Positions 1 through 7,497 of a stretch of 64,000 bases of DNA are shown here, one piece after another. Source of the stretch: UBA5976 sp037137575. GTDB taxonomy: Bacteria; Actinomycetota; Actinomycetes; S36-B12; UBA5976. The translations under genes and the position numbers were made by a program. Position 1 is the stretch's first letter; every line of letters starts with the position of its first letter. The notes below the pieces were generated by a model that saw only the letters and a list, made by a program, of their open reading frames with translations, ran no database searches and was not told the DNA's origin. Location of the stretch: assembly GCA_037137575.1 (NCBI GenBank), contig JBAXKB010000003.1:6506-70505 (forward strand). Reading direction: 5' to 3'.

Positions 1-125
1 TTATTCCACTCAGGATGACGACGATCTGCAGTTGTTAAAGCAGTCAAACGCCGAGTAAGCACTGCAACTAAGGCAGCCAACTCATCTGCAGTTAGCTCGC
101 CTTTCACAACCTTGAGATCCTTCAT
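1..125 (-). CDS. accE: Acyl-CoA carboxylase epsilon subunit (N-terminal part only)
   Basis: Only the first 41 codons lie in the window; the gene continues past base 1. The visible peptide begins MKDLKVVKGELTADELAALV and runs to an HPEW motif. This matches the short epsilon subunits of actinobacterial acyl-CoA carboxylases, which have a V-x-x-G-x-(L/P)-T-x-E-E-L-A-A-L start. The family subunit stabilises the biotin-carboxylase/carboxyltransferase complex. Its ATG shares one base with the stop codon of accD (TAATG), so the two should be translationally coupled and made in matched amounts. The family is weakly conserved, so the identification rests on the short motif plus its position directly after accD. 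Confidence 0.8.
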   Translation of the reverse strand, partial: MKDLKVVKGELTADELAALVAVLTRRLTALTTADRRHPEWN

Positions 126-1699
126 TACAGTGGGATATTTCCATGCTTTTTCGGTGGCATTGTTTGACGCTTGCCACGCAGACTTCGCAGGGCCTTAGTT
201 ATGCTCACTCGAGTTTCGTGGGGAGCGATAACTGAATCGATGTATCCACGGTCTGCAGCTAGGTATGGGTTAGCCAAAGTGTCATCGTAATCAGCAATGA
301 ATTCTGCGCGAGCTGCTACTGGGTCAGTGGCAGCAGCAAGTTCTTTGCGATACAAAATGTTAACTGCGCCTTGTGCGCCCATGACTGCAATCTGCGCTGT
401 TGGCCAAGCAAGGTTAATGTCCGCGCCTAAGTGCTTTGACCCCATCACGATGTACGCGCCGCCATAAGCCTTACGAGTGATCACAGTGATTAGTGGAACC
501 GAGGCTTCTGAATATGCGTAAAGCAATTTAGCGCCACGGCGAATGATGCCCTGGTATTCCTGATCAGTGCCTGGCAAGAAACCTGGCACATCAACAAATG
601 TAATGATGGGGATGTTAAAAGCGTCACAGGTGCGCACAAAACGAGCCGCTTTCTCGCTGGCATCAATGTCTAGTGCGCCAGCAAATTGCATTGGCTGATT
701 GGCAATAACGCCAACAGATTCACCTTCAATTCGACCAAGTCCAGTCACGATGTTTGGGGCGAAAAGTGGTTGTGTTTCAAGGAAATCGCCATCATCAAGC
801 ACGCTTTCAATCAATTTATGCATGTCGTATGGCTGGTTAGGCGAGTCTGGCACGAGCGTATCGAGTTCGCGGTCCTCATCTGAGATTTCCAAATCCGCAC
901 TGACTGCCAGTGAAGGCACATCATCAAGGTTGTTACTTGGCAAGAATGAAAGTAGGTGCTTCACATAATCAAACGCATCTTGCTCATCGTGGGCCATGTA
1001 ATGGGCAACACCTGATTTTGTACTGTGCGTTAAGGCGCCACCTAGTTCTTCAAACCCAACTTCTTCACCGGTAACAGTTTTGATTACATCTGGGCCGGTG
1101 ATGAACATCTGCGCAGTTTTATCAACCATGATGATGAAGTCCGTAAGCGCAGGAGAGTAAACCGCGCCACCAGCACTTGGGCCAACCATGAGTGATATTT
1201 GCGGGATTACACCTGAGGCGCGAGTATTGCGCTTAAAAATCTCGCCGTACATTGCAAGTGAAGCAACGCCTTCTTGAATTCGCGCACCACCCGAATCGTT
1301 GATACCGATAATTGGGCAACCAGTTTTCATGGCAAGATCCATAACCTTGACGATTTTCTGGCCCATAACTTCGCCAAGTGAGCCGCCAAAAACTGTGAAA
1401 TCTTGGGAGAACACACAGACAGGTCGGCCGTCTATTGTGCCAAAGCCGGTGATAACACCATCGCCGTATGGCCGATTGGCTTCCATGCCAAAGTTAGTAG
1501 AACGGTGACGGGCAAGGGCATCGATTTCCTGGAATGAATCTTCGTCCAGCAAATGCAGGATACGTTCCATGGCTGAAAGTTTGCCTTTTGCTTGCTGCTT
1601 TTCGGCAGACGCCACTTGGCGCTGCGCGATGTGTTCGCGATGCTCTTGTAGCTTCGCCAACTTGCCAGCTGTTGTGTGCTTATCTTGCTCGGAGCTCAC
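125..1699 (-). CDS. accD: Acyl-CoA (propionyl/acetyl-CoA) carboxylase, carboxyltransferase beta subunit
   Basis: This is the carboxyltransferase subunit of a biotin-dependent acyl-CoA carboxylase. It moves CO2 from carboxy-biotin to acetyl- or propionyl-CoA, giving malonyl- or methylmalonyl-CoA for fatty-acid synthesis or propionate use. The 524 residues cover both crotonase-like halves. Visible signatures are INDSGGARIQEGV with the PSAGGAVYSPA oxyanion region in the N-half, and FVDVPGFLPGTDQE with RKAYGGAYIVMGSK in the C-half. Length is normal for AccD5/PccB proteins (about 530-550). The start is GTG, preceded by a strong GGAGGT ribosome-binding site. accE follows with a one-base overlap and birA is divergent, so the locus collects biotin-enzyme functions. 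Acyl-chain specificity cannot be read from sequence alone. Confidence 0.95.
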   Translation of the reverse strand: MSSEQDKHTTAGKLAKLQEHREHIAQRQVASAEKQQAKGKLSAMERILHLLDEDSFQEIDALARHRSTNFGMEANRPYGDGVITGFGTIDGRPVCVFSQDFTVFGGSLGEVMGQKIVKVMDLAMKTGCPIIGINDSGGARIQEGVASLAMYGEIFKRNTRASGVIPQISLMVGPSAGGAVYSPALTDFIIMVDKTAQMFITGPDVIKTVTGEEVGFEELGGALTHSTKSGVAHYMAHDEQDAFDYVKHLLSFLPSNNLDDVPSLAVSADLEISDEDRELDTLVPDSPNQPYDMHKLIESVLDDGDFLETQPLFAPNIVTGLGRIEGESVGVIANQPMQFAGALDIDASEKAARFVRTCDAFNIPIITFVDVPGFLPGTDQEYQGIIRRGAKLLYAYSEASVPLITVITRKAYGGAYIVMGSKHLGADINLAWPTAQIAVMGAQGAVNILYRKELAAATDPVAARAEFIADYDDTLANPYLAADRGYIDSVIAPHETRVSITKALRSLRGKRQTMPPKKHGNIPL

Positions 1700-1729
1700 C
1701 CAATACCTCCACAGTTATCTCTAGTGTTC

Positions 1730-1735
1730 TACCCT
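1730..1735 (+). promoter_or_regulatory. Predicted -10 element for leaderless birA
   Basis: TACCCT is followed by 6 nt and then the ATG at 1742. Transcription would begin at or next to the start codon. No Shine-Dalgarno sequence is present. Inferred from spacing only. Confidence 0.55.
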
Positions 1736-1741
1736 AGCGAT

Positions 1742-2542
1742 ATGACACCTAATGTTGAATTAATTGGCGCCGAACCGCTTGATAGCCAAGTAATTAGTGA
1801 TTTTCTGCGCGAATTCGGCGGTTTATGGAATCAACTGGAAGTTTTTTCGACTGTGGATTCAACAAATACAGAATTGGCCCGCAATATTTCTGCAGTGGGA
1901 TCTGGCCATGGGCGGATACTTGCCGCAGAAGAGCAAACTGGCGGCCTTGGGCGACTTGGGCGAGATTGGAGCACCGAACACGGCAAGGGAATCGCACTGA
2001 GCCTTGGGGTTGATGCAAGTGACGTTGACCACGACTTAACAGCGCTGCCACTCATAGTTGGCGTAGCAGTTATTAGGGCATTGGCGCTTGTCGGCGTATC
2101 AGCCACTTTGAAGTGGCCAAACGATATCGTATTTCTAAATGTGGATGGGTCCGTGCGAAAGTGCGGGGGAATACTCGTGCAAAGAATTGAGCATGCACTT
2201 GTCATCGGGATCGGACTCAATGTCATGCATAGCGTTTCGCAGCTTCCAACTCCACTAGCGACATCGTTGCTAGTGGAAGGTCATGCGGTGTCTCGAAATG
2301 AATTAGTCGCTCGGATAATCAGGGAGATTGAATCTGCGTTAACGCAACCTGGGCAGTGGATTAAAGATTACTTAGCGGTGTGTTCATCAATCGATCGCGA
2401 AGTGATCGTGCATCAGCTCGCTGGCGAGAAACTTCAAGGTAAAGCAATTTCGGTATTGCCCAGTGGCGCATTAGTTTTGGCAACAGATGATGCGCAAATT
2501 GAAGTAACTATTGGCGACGTTGAGCACGCAACAATTAGTTAG
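1742..2542 (+). CDS. birA: Biotin-[acetyl-CoA-carboxylase] ligase
   Basis: It activates biotin to biotinyl-5'-AMP and attaches it to the carrier lysine of biotin carboxylases, the partners of the adjacent AccD/AccE. The biotin-binding loop reads GGLGRLGRDW, followed by the KWPNDI catalytic-core motif and GGILVQ. The 266-residue protein lacks the N-terminal DNA-binding domain of E. coli BirA, so it is a ligase only, as in mycobacteria. The longer open frame from 1676 would run into accD's upstream region. The ATG at 1742 is preferred because it sits 6 nt behind a TACCCT -10 hexamer. The 3' end overlaps the convergent GtrA gene by 8 nt. Confidence 0.93.
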   Translation: MTPNVELIGAEPLDSQVISDFLREFGGLWNQLEVFSTVDSTNTELARNISAVGSGHGRILAAEEQTGGLGRLGRDWSTEHGKGIALSLGVDASDVDHDLTALPLIVGVAVIRALALVGVSATLKWPNDIVFLNVDGSVRKCGGILVQRIEHALVIGIGLNVMHSVSQLPTPLATSLLVEGHAVSRNELVARIIREIESALTQPGQWIKDYLAVCSSIDREVIVHQLAGEKLQGKAISVLPSGALVLATDDAQIEVTIGDVEHATIS

Positions 2543-2972
2543 TCGAATCTTGCGGCAAGAACACCCACTTGCGGTAACTCCAGAATCTAAACAGAGTGCC
2601 AAAAATTAAACCTACGGCGTTTCCGCTGACGTTGTCGGCCAAGGGGCTGGTGAAACCCAATAAGTAGTGGCTAATCGCCAGGCAGGTCAATTGAATCCCC
2701 ATTCCTACCCCGTTTAGCACGACAAACAGCAGGTATTCGCGGCGGTAGGAAGTTCGAGCGCGATTCCTAAAAGTCCAGAATCTATTTCCGAAATAAGCAA
2801 AAGTGGTTGCCACAATTGCGCTAATTGTTTTGGCGGTAAGGGGCTTTTCAGAAAGCGAATTATGTAAAAGTAAATTGAAAATTGAGACATCAATGATGTA
2901 CGCAACTAGTCCAATAGCTCCGAATTTTGCCACTTCATTTTTGAGCCGGTTGTAAATACCGCGTATGTCCAC
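2535..2972 (-). CDS. GtrA-family membrane protein
   Basis: The protein is 145 residues with four hydrophobic stretches (roughly 17-38, 46-67, 82-105 and 113-132). It carries the family pattern: K-F-x-x-x-G near the start, FAYFGNRFWTF in the middle and a terminal FRFWSYRKWVF. GtrA proteins are small membrane proteins thought to help translocate polyprenyl-phosphate-linked sugars used to decorate cell-surface polymers. The substrate here is unknown. Translation probably begins at GTG 2972, placed 6 nt after a TAACCT -10 hexamer, so a leaderless mRNA is likely. No glycosyltransferase gene lies beside it. Its end overlaps birA tail to tail. Confidence 0.85.
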   Translation of the reverse strand: MDIRGIYNRLKNEVAKFGAIGLVAYIIDVSIFNLLLHNSLSEKPLTAKTISAIVATTFAYFGNRFWTFRNRARTSYRREYLLFVVLNGVGMGIQLTCLAISHYLLGFTSPLADNVSGNAVGLIFGTLFRFWSYRKWVFLPQDSTN

Positions 2973-2978
2973 CCATTT

Positions 2979-2984
2979 AGGTTA
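2979..2984 (-). promoter_or_regulatory. Predicted -10 element for leaderless gtrA
   Basis: On the minus strand TAACCT is followed by AAATGG and then the GTG start at 2972, the 6-nt spacing expected for a leaderless transcript. Confidence 0.55.
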
Positions 2985-3068
2985 TCGCTAACTAGTGGGC
3001 TAAAGATGTCGCACGTACATTGTTGCGATAGGTTGAGGGCATCTGATGTGCGACAGAGGTGGATTAAC

Positions 3069-3749
3069 GTGTCCCAAAATATTTTGGTGATTGAAGATGA
3101 TCAAGCCGTTTCGGAGACCCTTGATTTAATTTTGCAGTCCGCAGGATTTGTAACTTCTTTTTGTTTTGATGGCTCACAAGCCTTGGAAATATTCAAGAAA
3201 ACAAACCCAGACTTGATTCTGCTTGATTTAAATTTACCTAACCTAGATGGGTTGGATGTATTTCGCGGTATTCGTGAAGTAAGCGCTGTACCGATTATCA
3301 TTTTGACCGCTCGCGATAATTCAGATGACATCGTCAAAGGATTAGAGCTAGGCGCCGACGATTACATTCCAAAACCTTGGCGAAGCAATGAAGAACTCGT
3401 AGCGCGAATCAAGTCGAGACTTCGCCCAATTGATGCATCATCTGGCGCGGAATTGAAAATTGGTGATGTCACAATCGATGTAATTGGGCACAAAGTCCGT
3501 CGTGGGGTAACTGTAATTCCACTCACAGTTCTAGAATTCAAAATTTTGACCACACTTGCAAAGCAGCCAGCTAAGGTTTTCACTCGTGAAGCTTTGCTCG
3601 AAGAAGTATGGGATTATCGCCATGCTGCAGATACCCGACTAGTCAATGTTCACATTCAGCGTTTGCGGGCCAAGGTTGAGAGCGATCCAGATAAGCCAGA
3701 AATTATTCTGACTGTTCGTGGTGTGGGTTACAAGGCTGGCCCTGCTTAA
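3069..3749 (+). CDS. mtrA: OmpR/PhoB-type response regulator, MtrA-like
   Basis: It is a two-component transcription factor with a receiver domain (about 1-115) and a winged-helix DNA-binding domain (about 130-226). The phospho-acceptor is Asp53 (LILLDLNLP), the acidic pair is ED at 9-10 and the switch lysine is Lys102 in GADDYIPKP. The C-terminal stretch VWDYRHAADTRLVNVHIQRL is almost the MtrA signature. MtrA controls cell-wall and division genes in actinobacteria. GTG 3069 is chosen because AGAGGTGG lies just upstream and the homology begins there; an ATG at 3006 would add 21 unmatched residues. The usual partners mtrB (kinase) and lpqB are absent: comF follows after 142 nt. MtrA assignment is strong; the activating kinase is unknown. 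Confidence 0.88.
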   Translation: MSQNILVIEDDQAVSETLDLILQSAGFVTSFCFDGSQALEIFKKTNPDLILLDLNLPNLDGLDVFRGIREVSAVPIIILTARDNSDDIVKGLELGADDYIPKPWRSNEELVARIKSRLRPIDASSGAELKIGDVTIDVIGHKVRRGVTVIPLTVLEFKILTTLAKQPAKVFTREALLEEVWDYRHAADTRLVNVHIQRLRAKVESDPDKPEIILTVRGVGYKAGPA

Positions 3750-3891
3750 TCTAAAGTTTGGCTTAATCAAGTTAAATCTCTCACCAGAGCGATCGCGCGT
3801 ATTTTTTTGCCGAGCGATTTTCTAATTCTTTAGTTCGCTCACAGCACTAATTCTGCACAGGTATGACCAAAATTGGTCAGCCGTAGATTTT
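3750..3891. other. mtrA-comF intergenic region
   Basis: No coding remnant of mtrB or lpqB is recognisable in these 142 nt. The stretch holds GAGCGA at 3787-3792 and again at 3812-3817, the second pairing with TCGCTC at 3835-3840. A T7 run follows GCGATCGC and may help end mtrA transcription. The palindrome at 3864-3879 is listed separately. Confidence 0.5.
3864..3879. promoter_or_regulatory. Inverted repeat upstream of comF (possible operator)
   Basis: TGACCAA and TTGGTCA are perfect 7-bp arms separated by AA. The site lies just before a TAGATT hexamer (3883-3888) and the comF start, a natural place for a dimeric regulator. The binding protein is unknown. Confidence 0.4.
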
Positions 3892-4509
3892 ATGCATTTG
3901 GCTATTAAAGTGATGCCAATTTTTTCATCAATTTTCCCAGCCAAATGCATAAGATGCTCGCGACTTGGGAATGGACTGTGTGAAATGTGCCGAGCGAACT
4001 TGCTGATTACTAGGGGAGCGGATTTGTATGGCGTTGACCAATGCTGGAGCGCTGGTGCCTATTCAGGTTGGCTTCGCGATGCCGTGCTTTCCTACAAGTC
4101 TGGTCGAATCGAGTTTCGAGATGGGTTAGTCGAGGTGCTTTATCAAATCCTGCAAACTGCAGATTGCCCTGCACAGTGCATCGTTAACATTCCAAGCACC
4201 ATTGACAAGGTGCGTAGTCGCGGCTTCGACACAGTTGGTGAACTTAGCGTCGCATTGGCGAAGCGAACAAAACTACAGGTTCGACCGGTACTAAAGTTTG
4301 CCCGCAAAATTCAAGATCAAGTTGGCCTAAATCGGACAGATCGAGGCGAAAACTTGGACCGTGCTTTCACCGCATCACACGTGGTTCCTAGCCGAATCGT
4401 TCTAATTGATGATGTTCTCACTACTGGGGCAACAGTTATAGCTGCGGCCCGAACATTGCGACTTTGTGGTGCGAAAAAAATTTATGTCATTTCCGTGTGC
4501 AGAACCTGA
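3892..4509 (+). CDS. comF: ComF-family phosphoribosyltransferase-like protein
   Basis: The protein is about 205 residues. An N-terminal zinc-ribbon-like part has two cysteine pairs (CIRC and CEMC, residues about 19-35). A type I phosphoribosyltransferase fold follows, with the PRPP-binding loop IVLIDDVLTTGAT near 168-180. In naturally competent bacteria ComF is a cytoplasmic factor needed for DNA uptake; elsewhere its role is poorly defined and it is often kept without other com genes. No competence pilus genes occur here. ATG 3892 is the longest start. An ATG at 3913 (MPIFSS) agrees better with where family similarity begins and with the TAGATT hexamer just upstream. comF next to mtrA and hpf is the order seen in many actinobacteria. 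Confidence 0.85.
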   Translation: MHLAIKVMPIFSSIFPAKCIRCSRLGNGLCEMCRANLLITRGADLYGVDQCWSAGAYSGWLRDAVLSYKSGRIEFRDGLVEVLYQILQTADCPAQCIVNIPSTIDKVRSRGFDTVGELSVALAKRTKLQVRPVLKFARKIQDQVGLNRTDRGENLDRAFTASHVVPSRIVLIDDVLTTGATVIAAARTLRLCGAKKIYVISVCRT

Positions 4510-4534
4510 AAATGTGCGTACGGTATGCATATGA

Positions 4535-4631
4535 CACCCACCCGGGTTCGACCTAGTGAGGCAGGCGCTCTGTTTCAGAGCATTTCTGCAATCTCGTTTT
4601 GCCGGTTAATGGCAAGTATCCCGGGTGGGTG
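4535..4631 (+). ncRNA. Branched structured RNA candidate upstream of hpf
   Basis: A perfect 12-bp stem (CACCCACCCGGG at 4535-4546 with its complement at 4620-4631) encloses two inner hairpins. One is GCTCTG-TTT-CAGAGC, extended by GCAG/CTGC. The other is TTGCC-GGTTAAT-GGCAA. Together they make a three-way junction of 97 nt. TTTT follows the closing stem and a TATGCA hexamer sits just before it. I recall RNA motifs named raiA and raiA-hairpin reported upstream of this gene family, but could not test membership. It may be a cis-acting leader of hpf or a separate small RNA. The comF-hpf gap is otherwise empty. Confidence 0.55.
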
Positions 4632-4677
4632 CCTTTTGTAATTGCGGGTCCGCATCCAATAGAAAAAGGGAAAAATC

Positions 4678-5307
4678 ATGAATGAATCAGTACAAAAAAC
4701 ATCCGCTCCAAGTATCAACGTGGTTATTCATGGCCGACACGCAGTTTTATCAAATCGATTCAAAGAGCATGTGCGCACTAAGTTGATACGCATTGATCGC
4801 TTCGCGTTAGAAGTTGCTCGCGTTGACGTGGAATTAACTCATGAGGCAAACCCCCGTCAAAGTGATCGGGCTTTCGAAATTGAATTGACCTCAGATGGAA
4901 TTGGTCCGTTTATCCGAGCGAAGGCACACGCAGCCGATAAATACACTGCGTTTGATTTAGCTCATGAACGTTTTGTTGAACAACTTCGCAGAATGCATGA
5001 GCGAGCAAAGTCAATCGAACATCGCCGGCCAAATCCAGGCACTCAATTAATCGAATTACCAACAACAGTTCCTGCGGATAATCAGGTTTCAACGGAACCA
5101 GACGTGGTCTTGGAAAGTGGACCGCTTCAAGTAGCGATAGCGCATCCAAGCGTGCCAAATATCTCGGTTGAACAAGCGGTTGAAAAAATGGAACTATCCG
5201 GTTTGAAGTTCTTGATTTTTATTGACAGCGCCTCAGGGATCCAAAGTGTGCTTTATCCACGACATGGTTATGACTATGGCTTGATGCAATTAGGTAAGGC
5301 AAGTTAA
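4678..5307 (+). CDS. hpf: Long-form ribosome hibernation promoting factor (HPF/RaiA)
   Basis: The protein binds the small ribosomal subunit and, in its long form, pairs 70S ribosomes into inactive 100S dimers during slow growth. Residues about 13-115 are the S30AE/YfiA domain (NVVIHGRHAVLSNRFKEHV with many basic residues). After a linker, residues about 150-205 form the dimerisation domain, ending HGYDYGLMQLG. The 209-residue length is typical of the long form. A purine-rich AAAAAGGGAAAAA precedes the ATG. The gene follows comF and the structured RNA candidate at 4535-4631, suggesting regulation through its leader. Family assignment is firm; control of expression is inference. Confidence 0.92.
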   Translation: MNESVQKTSAPSINVVIHGRHAVLSNRFKEHVRTKLIRIDRFALEVARVDVELTHEANPRQSDRAFEIELTSDGIGPFIRAKAHAADKYTAFDLAHERFVEQLRRMHERAKSIEHRRPNPGTQLIELPTTVPADNQVSTEPDVVLESGPLQVAIAHPSVPNISVEQAVEKMELSGLKFLIFIDSASGIQSVLYPRHGYDYGLMQLGKAS

Positions 5308-5372
5308 CGGCGAAATTTGGTAGGCGAGCGCAAAAACTGTTTCTCGTTTTTTGAACTAAAACCTAAGTCGAG

Positions 5373-6539
5373 TTACTTGTTTTCCATAATTGAAACGTCT
5401 GCGCCCATCGACCTGATGGTCGTTGTGGTTCGGATTAGCGCCTTATGTAACCGAGCTTTGGTTGTGCTTATCCACTTGCCAGTATGGAGCGCTTTCTTGA
5501 CATCAAGTATGCGCACCGGGAAATTATCTGTGATTAATGTGGGAGCAAACTCAGCTTTACTGATACTAAAAACATGGTTTTTATTTTCATTGAAGGTCCA
5601 GCGCGTCACTACGCCTTCAGATTTGATTGTTTCTGGTTCACGCTGCGCTGCCGCAAGATTGCCATGCGAATAAATTACCCACATGTTGTCAATCTTTTCG
5701 ATCGGTTGCACCGAGTGGGTATGGTCGCCATCAATTAGATCCACTAGCCCCGTCTTAGCAATCGCTTTAGCCAATCCAGTCTGGTATCCATTTGGATAGT
5801 TGGTGTACTCCGAACCCCAATGCATTTTTAGAATCACTACATCGGCGCCCTGAGTGCGTAGGGCTTTTGCATCGTGTTTAATTTTGTTTAGATTAATTTG
5901 ATTAGCTAACCAAGTTTTTCCCTCAGGATATGAAAATCCATTAAATCCATAGGTGAAAGCCAAAATACCAACTTTTACCGGTCCATTCTTGGTGCCTACG
6001 TCCATGATTAGTAAACGCTTTGATTCGGCTGCACTTCGATAAGTTCCAGTGTGTGCAATTCCTGCTTTGTCTAAATCATCAAGTGTGCGTTTAATTCCTG
6101 CGCTGCCCGCATCAAAAGAGTGGTTTGAAGTTTGATCGCACATGTCGAAGCCAAGTTTTTTAACTGCTGAAACTATCTGTGGTGGCGAATTAAATACTGG
6201 GTAACCCGTGTAATGGCCACCCAGCGCAGCAAGTGGCGTCTCTAGATGACAAAGTGCAAGGTTTGCAGTTTTGGTCATACTTGAAATATCTGCCAGCTGT
6301 GGATAAAAATTCCATTGCCCATTTGTGCCATCTTGAATCGCCTGATTCCATAGCCGCTCATGAAGCAATAGATCTCCACTTGAAACAACTGTGAAACTGC
6401 GCAAAGGTGCCGCTGCTAACGGTTTGCTAGATGGGCTCTTAGTGGACTTGACTTCAGCTTTTGATGCGCTGCAGGCACTCAAACCTAAAACTATGCAGAA
6501 GCACGCTCCGAGGACTCTTATCAGTTTCAGATTTTTCAT
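5373..6539 (-). CDS. capA: CapA-family lipoprotein (metallophosphatase-like)
   Basis: This is a predicted lipoprotein with signal peptide 1-22 and lipobox LSAC (Cys23). The rest is a CapA/PGA_cap domain related to metallophosphatases, with SSGDLLLHERLW, HLETPLA, SNHSFDAG, KMHWGSEY and IDGDHTHSVQP. Homologues take part in poly-gamma-glutamate or other capsule polymer synthesis, but many actinobacterial copies stand alone and their function is unknown. The usual Asn of the N-L-E-T-P motif is His here. ATG 6539 is chosen over the ATG two codons earlier because AAAGG lies at the right distance only from the later one. The gene starts 9 nt after the uppS stop codon, so the two form an operon. Confidence 0.82.
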   Translation of the reverse strand: MKNLKLIRVLGACFCIVLGLSACSASKAEVKSTKSPSSKPLAAAPLRSFTVVSSGDLLLHERLWNQAIQDGTNGQWNFYPQLADISSMTKTANLALCHLETPLAALGGHYTGYPVFNSPPQIVSAVKKLGFDMCDQTSNHSFDAGSAGIKRTLDDLDKAGIAHTGTYRSAAESKRLLIMDVGTKNGPVKVGILAFTYGFNGFSYPEGKTWLANQINLNKIKHDAKALRTQGADVVILKMHWGSEYTNYPNGYQTGLAKAIAKTGLVDLIDGDHTHSVQPIEKIDNMWVIYSHGNLAAAQREPETIKSEGVVTRWTFNENKNHVFSISKAEFAPTLITDNFPVRILDVKKALHTGKWISTTKARLHKALIRTTTTIRSMGADVSIMENK

Positions 6540-6548
6540 TATCATCCT

Positions 6549-7325
6549 TTAGGTGCCGAATCGTCGGTTGCGCATTGCGTAGGCACGCAAGGCTCGAAGA
6601 AAATCAATCTTTCGAAAATTCGGCCAGTACGCTTCGCAGAAATAGAATTCCGAATGTGCACTTTGCCAAAGCAGAAAGCCACTAAGTCTTTGTTCGCCTG
6701 AAGTTCGGATAACCAAGTCTGGGTCCGGCTGACCTTTTGTGTATAGGTGATCGGCGATGTGTTCAACATCTAGCATGTCGGCTAGCTCATCAAGAGATGT
6801 GCCAGCGCTAGCATGCTCTTTAAGTAATGACTTAACCGCATCGACTACCTCACGGCGACCACCGTAACCGACGGCAACGTTAACAATTAAGCCCGACTTA
6901 TTGGCTGATTTTTCTTGCGCATTCTTCAGAGCTTGTGCGGTATGTTCGGGCAGTAGGTCTAGTGCGCCAACTGGGTTGATCCGCCAACGTCCGCAATCAG
7001 CCAAAGATTCAACAGTATTTTCAATAACTTTTAGCAGTGGCTCAAGCTCTTCGGGTTTGCGGGCCAGGTTGTCCGTTGATAGAAGCCACAGAGTTACAAC
7101 CTCGACATCAACTTCCTCGCACCACGTTAGAAACTCAGAAATTTTGGCACCGCCAGCGCGGTGACCGTGTTCGCTCGAGGAACCTTGGCCAGCAGCCCAG
7201 CGACGATTTCCATCAAGGATTACGCCCACATGATTAGGCAACTGTTCTTTGGGAAGGCGATGGGCTAGTCGGTGTCCGTAGACGTCGTAGGCAACATCGC
7301 CGATCAGCGTTTTGAACCTTCCCAT
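6549..7325 (-). CDS. uppS: Cis-prenyltransferase (isoprenyl diphosphate synthase)
   Basis: The enzyme condenses isopentenyl diphosphate onto an allylic primer to give Z-configured polyprenyl diphosphates for the lipid carriers of cell-wall synthesis. The catalytic P-loop HVGVILDGNRRWA (residues about 32-44) and the RTSGEQRLSGFLLWQSA motif with downstream EFYF are intact. The 258-residue protein resembles the mycobacterial short-chain Z-farnesyl synthase group (Rv1086) as much as decaprenyl synthase, so product length is uncertain. Its ATG lies 7 nt after a TAATGT -10 hexamer. capA follows at once. IspH, the last step of precursor supply, is 5 kb away. Confidence 0.9.
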   Translation of the reverse strand: MGRFKTLIGDVAYDVYGHRLAHRLPKEQLPNHVGVILDGNRRWAAGQGSSSEHGHRAGGAKISEFLTWCEEVDVEVVTLWLLSTDNLARKPEELEPLLKVIENTVESLADCGRWRINPVGALDLLPEHTAQALKNAQEKSANKSGLIVNVAVGYGGRREVVDAVKSLLKEHASAGTSLDELADMLDVEHIADHLYTKGQPDPDLVIRTSGEQRLSGFLLWQSAHSEFYFCEAYWPNFRKIDFLRALRAYAMRNRRFGT

Positions 7326-7332
7326 GCCTGCA

Positions 7333-7338
7333 ACATTA
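7333..7338 (-). promoter_or_regulatory. Predicted -10 element for leaderless uppS
   Basis: Minus-strand TAATGT, then 7 nt, then ATG 7325. No ribosome-binding site is seen. It drives uppS and probably capA. Confidence 0.55.
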
Positions 7339-7448
7339 GTGCCAAACAGTTGGCCAAATAGTTGAACTCCCGCAATCTGTTGTTAATAATCATTTTCGGC
7401 GTGGGACATCTTCTGCGAGAAAATTTGGGCGTAGTGTCCGAGATATAA

Positions 7449-7469
7449 GGGTGGAAGGGGAAGCCACCC
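7449..7469. promoter_or_regulatory. Inverted repeat over the phoH2 -35 region
   Basis: GGGTGG and CCACCC are 6-bp arms with a 9-nt purine-rich spacer. The right arm overlaps the position expected for the -35 hexamer of the phoH2 promoter, so a repressor site is plausible. No known regulator motif was recognised. Confidence 0.35.
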
Positions 7470-7485
7470 CAGAGTAAAACTGAAA

Positions 7486-7491
7486 TATGGT
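7486..7491 (+). promoter_or_regulatory. Predicted -10 element for leaderless phoH2
   Basis: TATGGT, then 6 nt, then the GTG start at 7498, matching the leaderless spacing found at many genes in this window. Confidence 0.55.
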
Positions 7492-7497
7492 GATCGT

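Noticed and set aside
3780..3845. Remnant of mtrB between mtrA and comF
   Set aside because: Translated in all frames by eye there is no kinase motif; the stretch is T-rich with short repeats only.
5466..5475. Single DnaA-box-like TTATCCACT inside capA
   Set aside because: Isolated one-mismatch 9-mer within coding sequence; no cluster, expected by chance in 64 kb.
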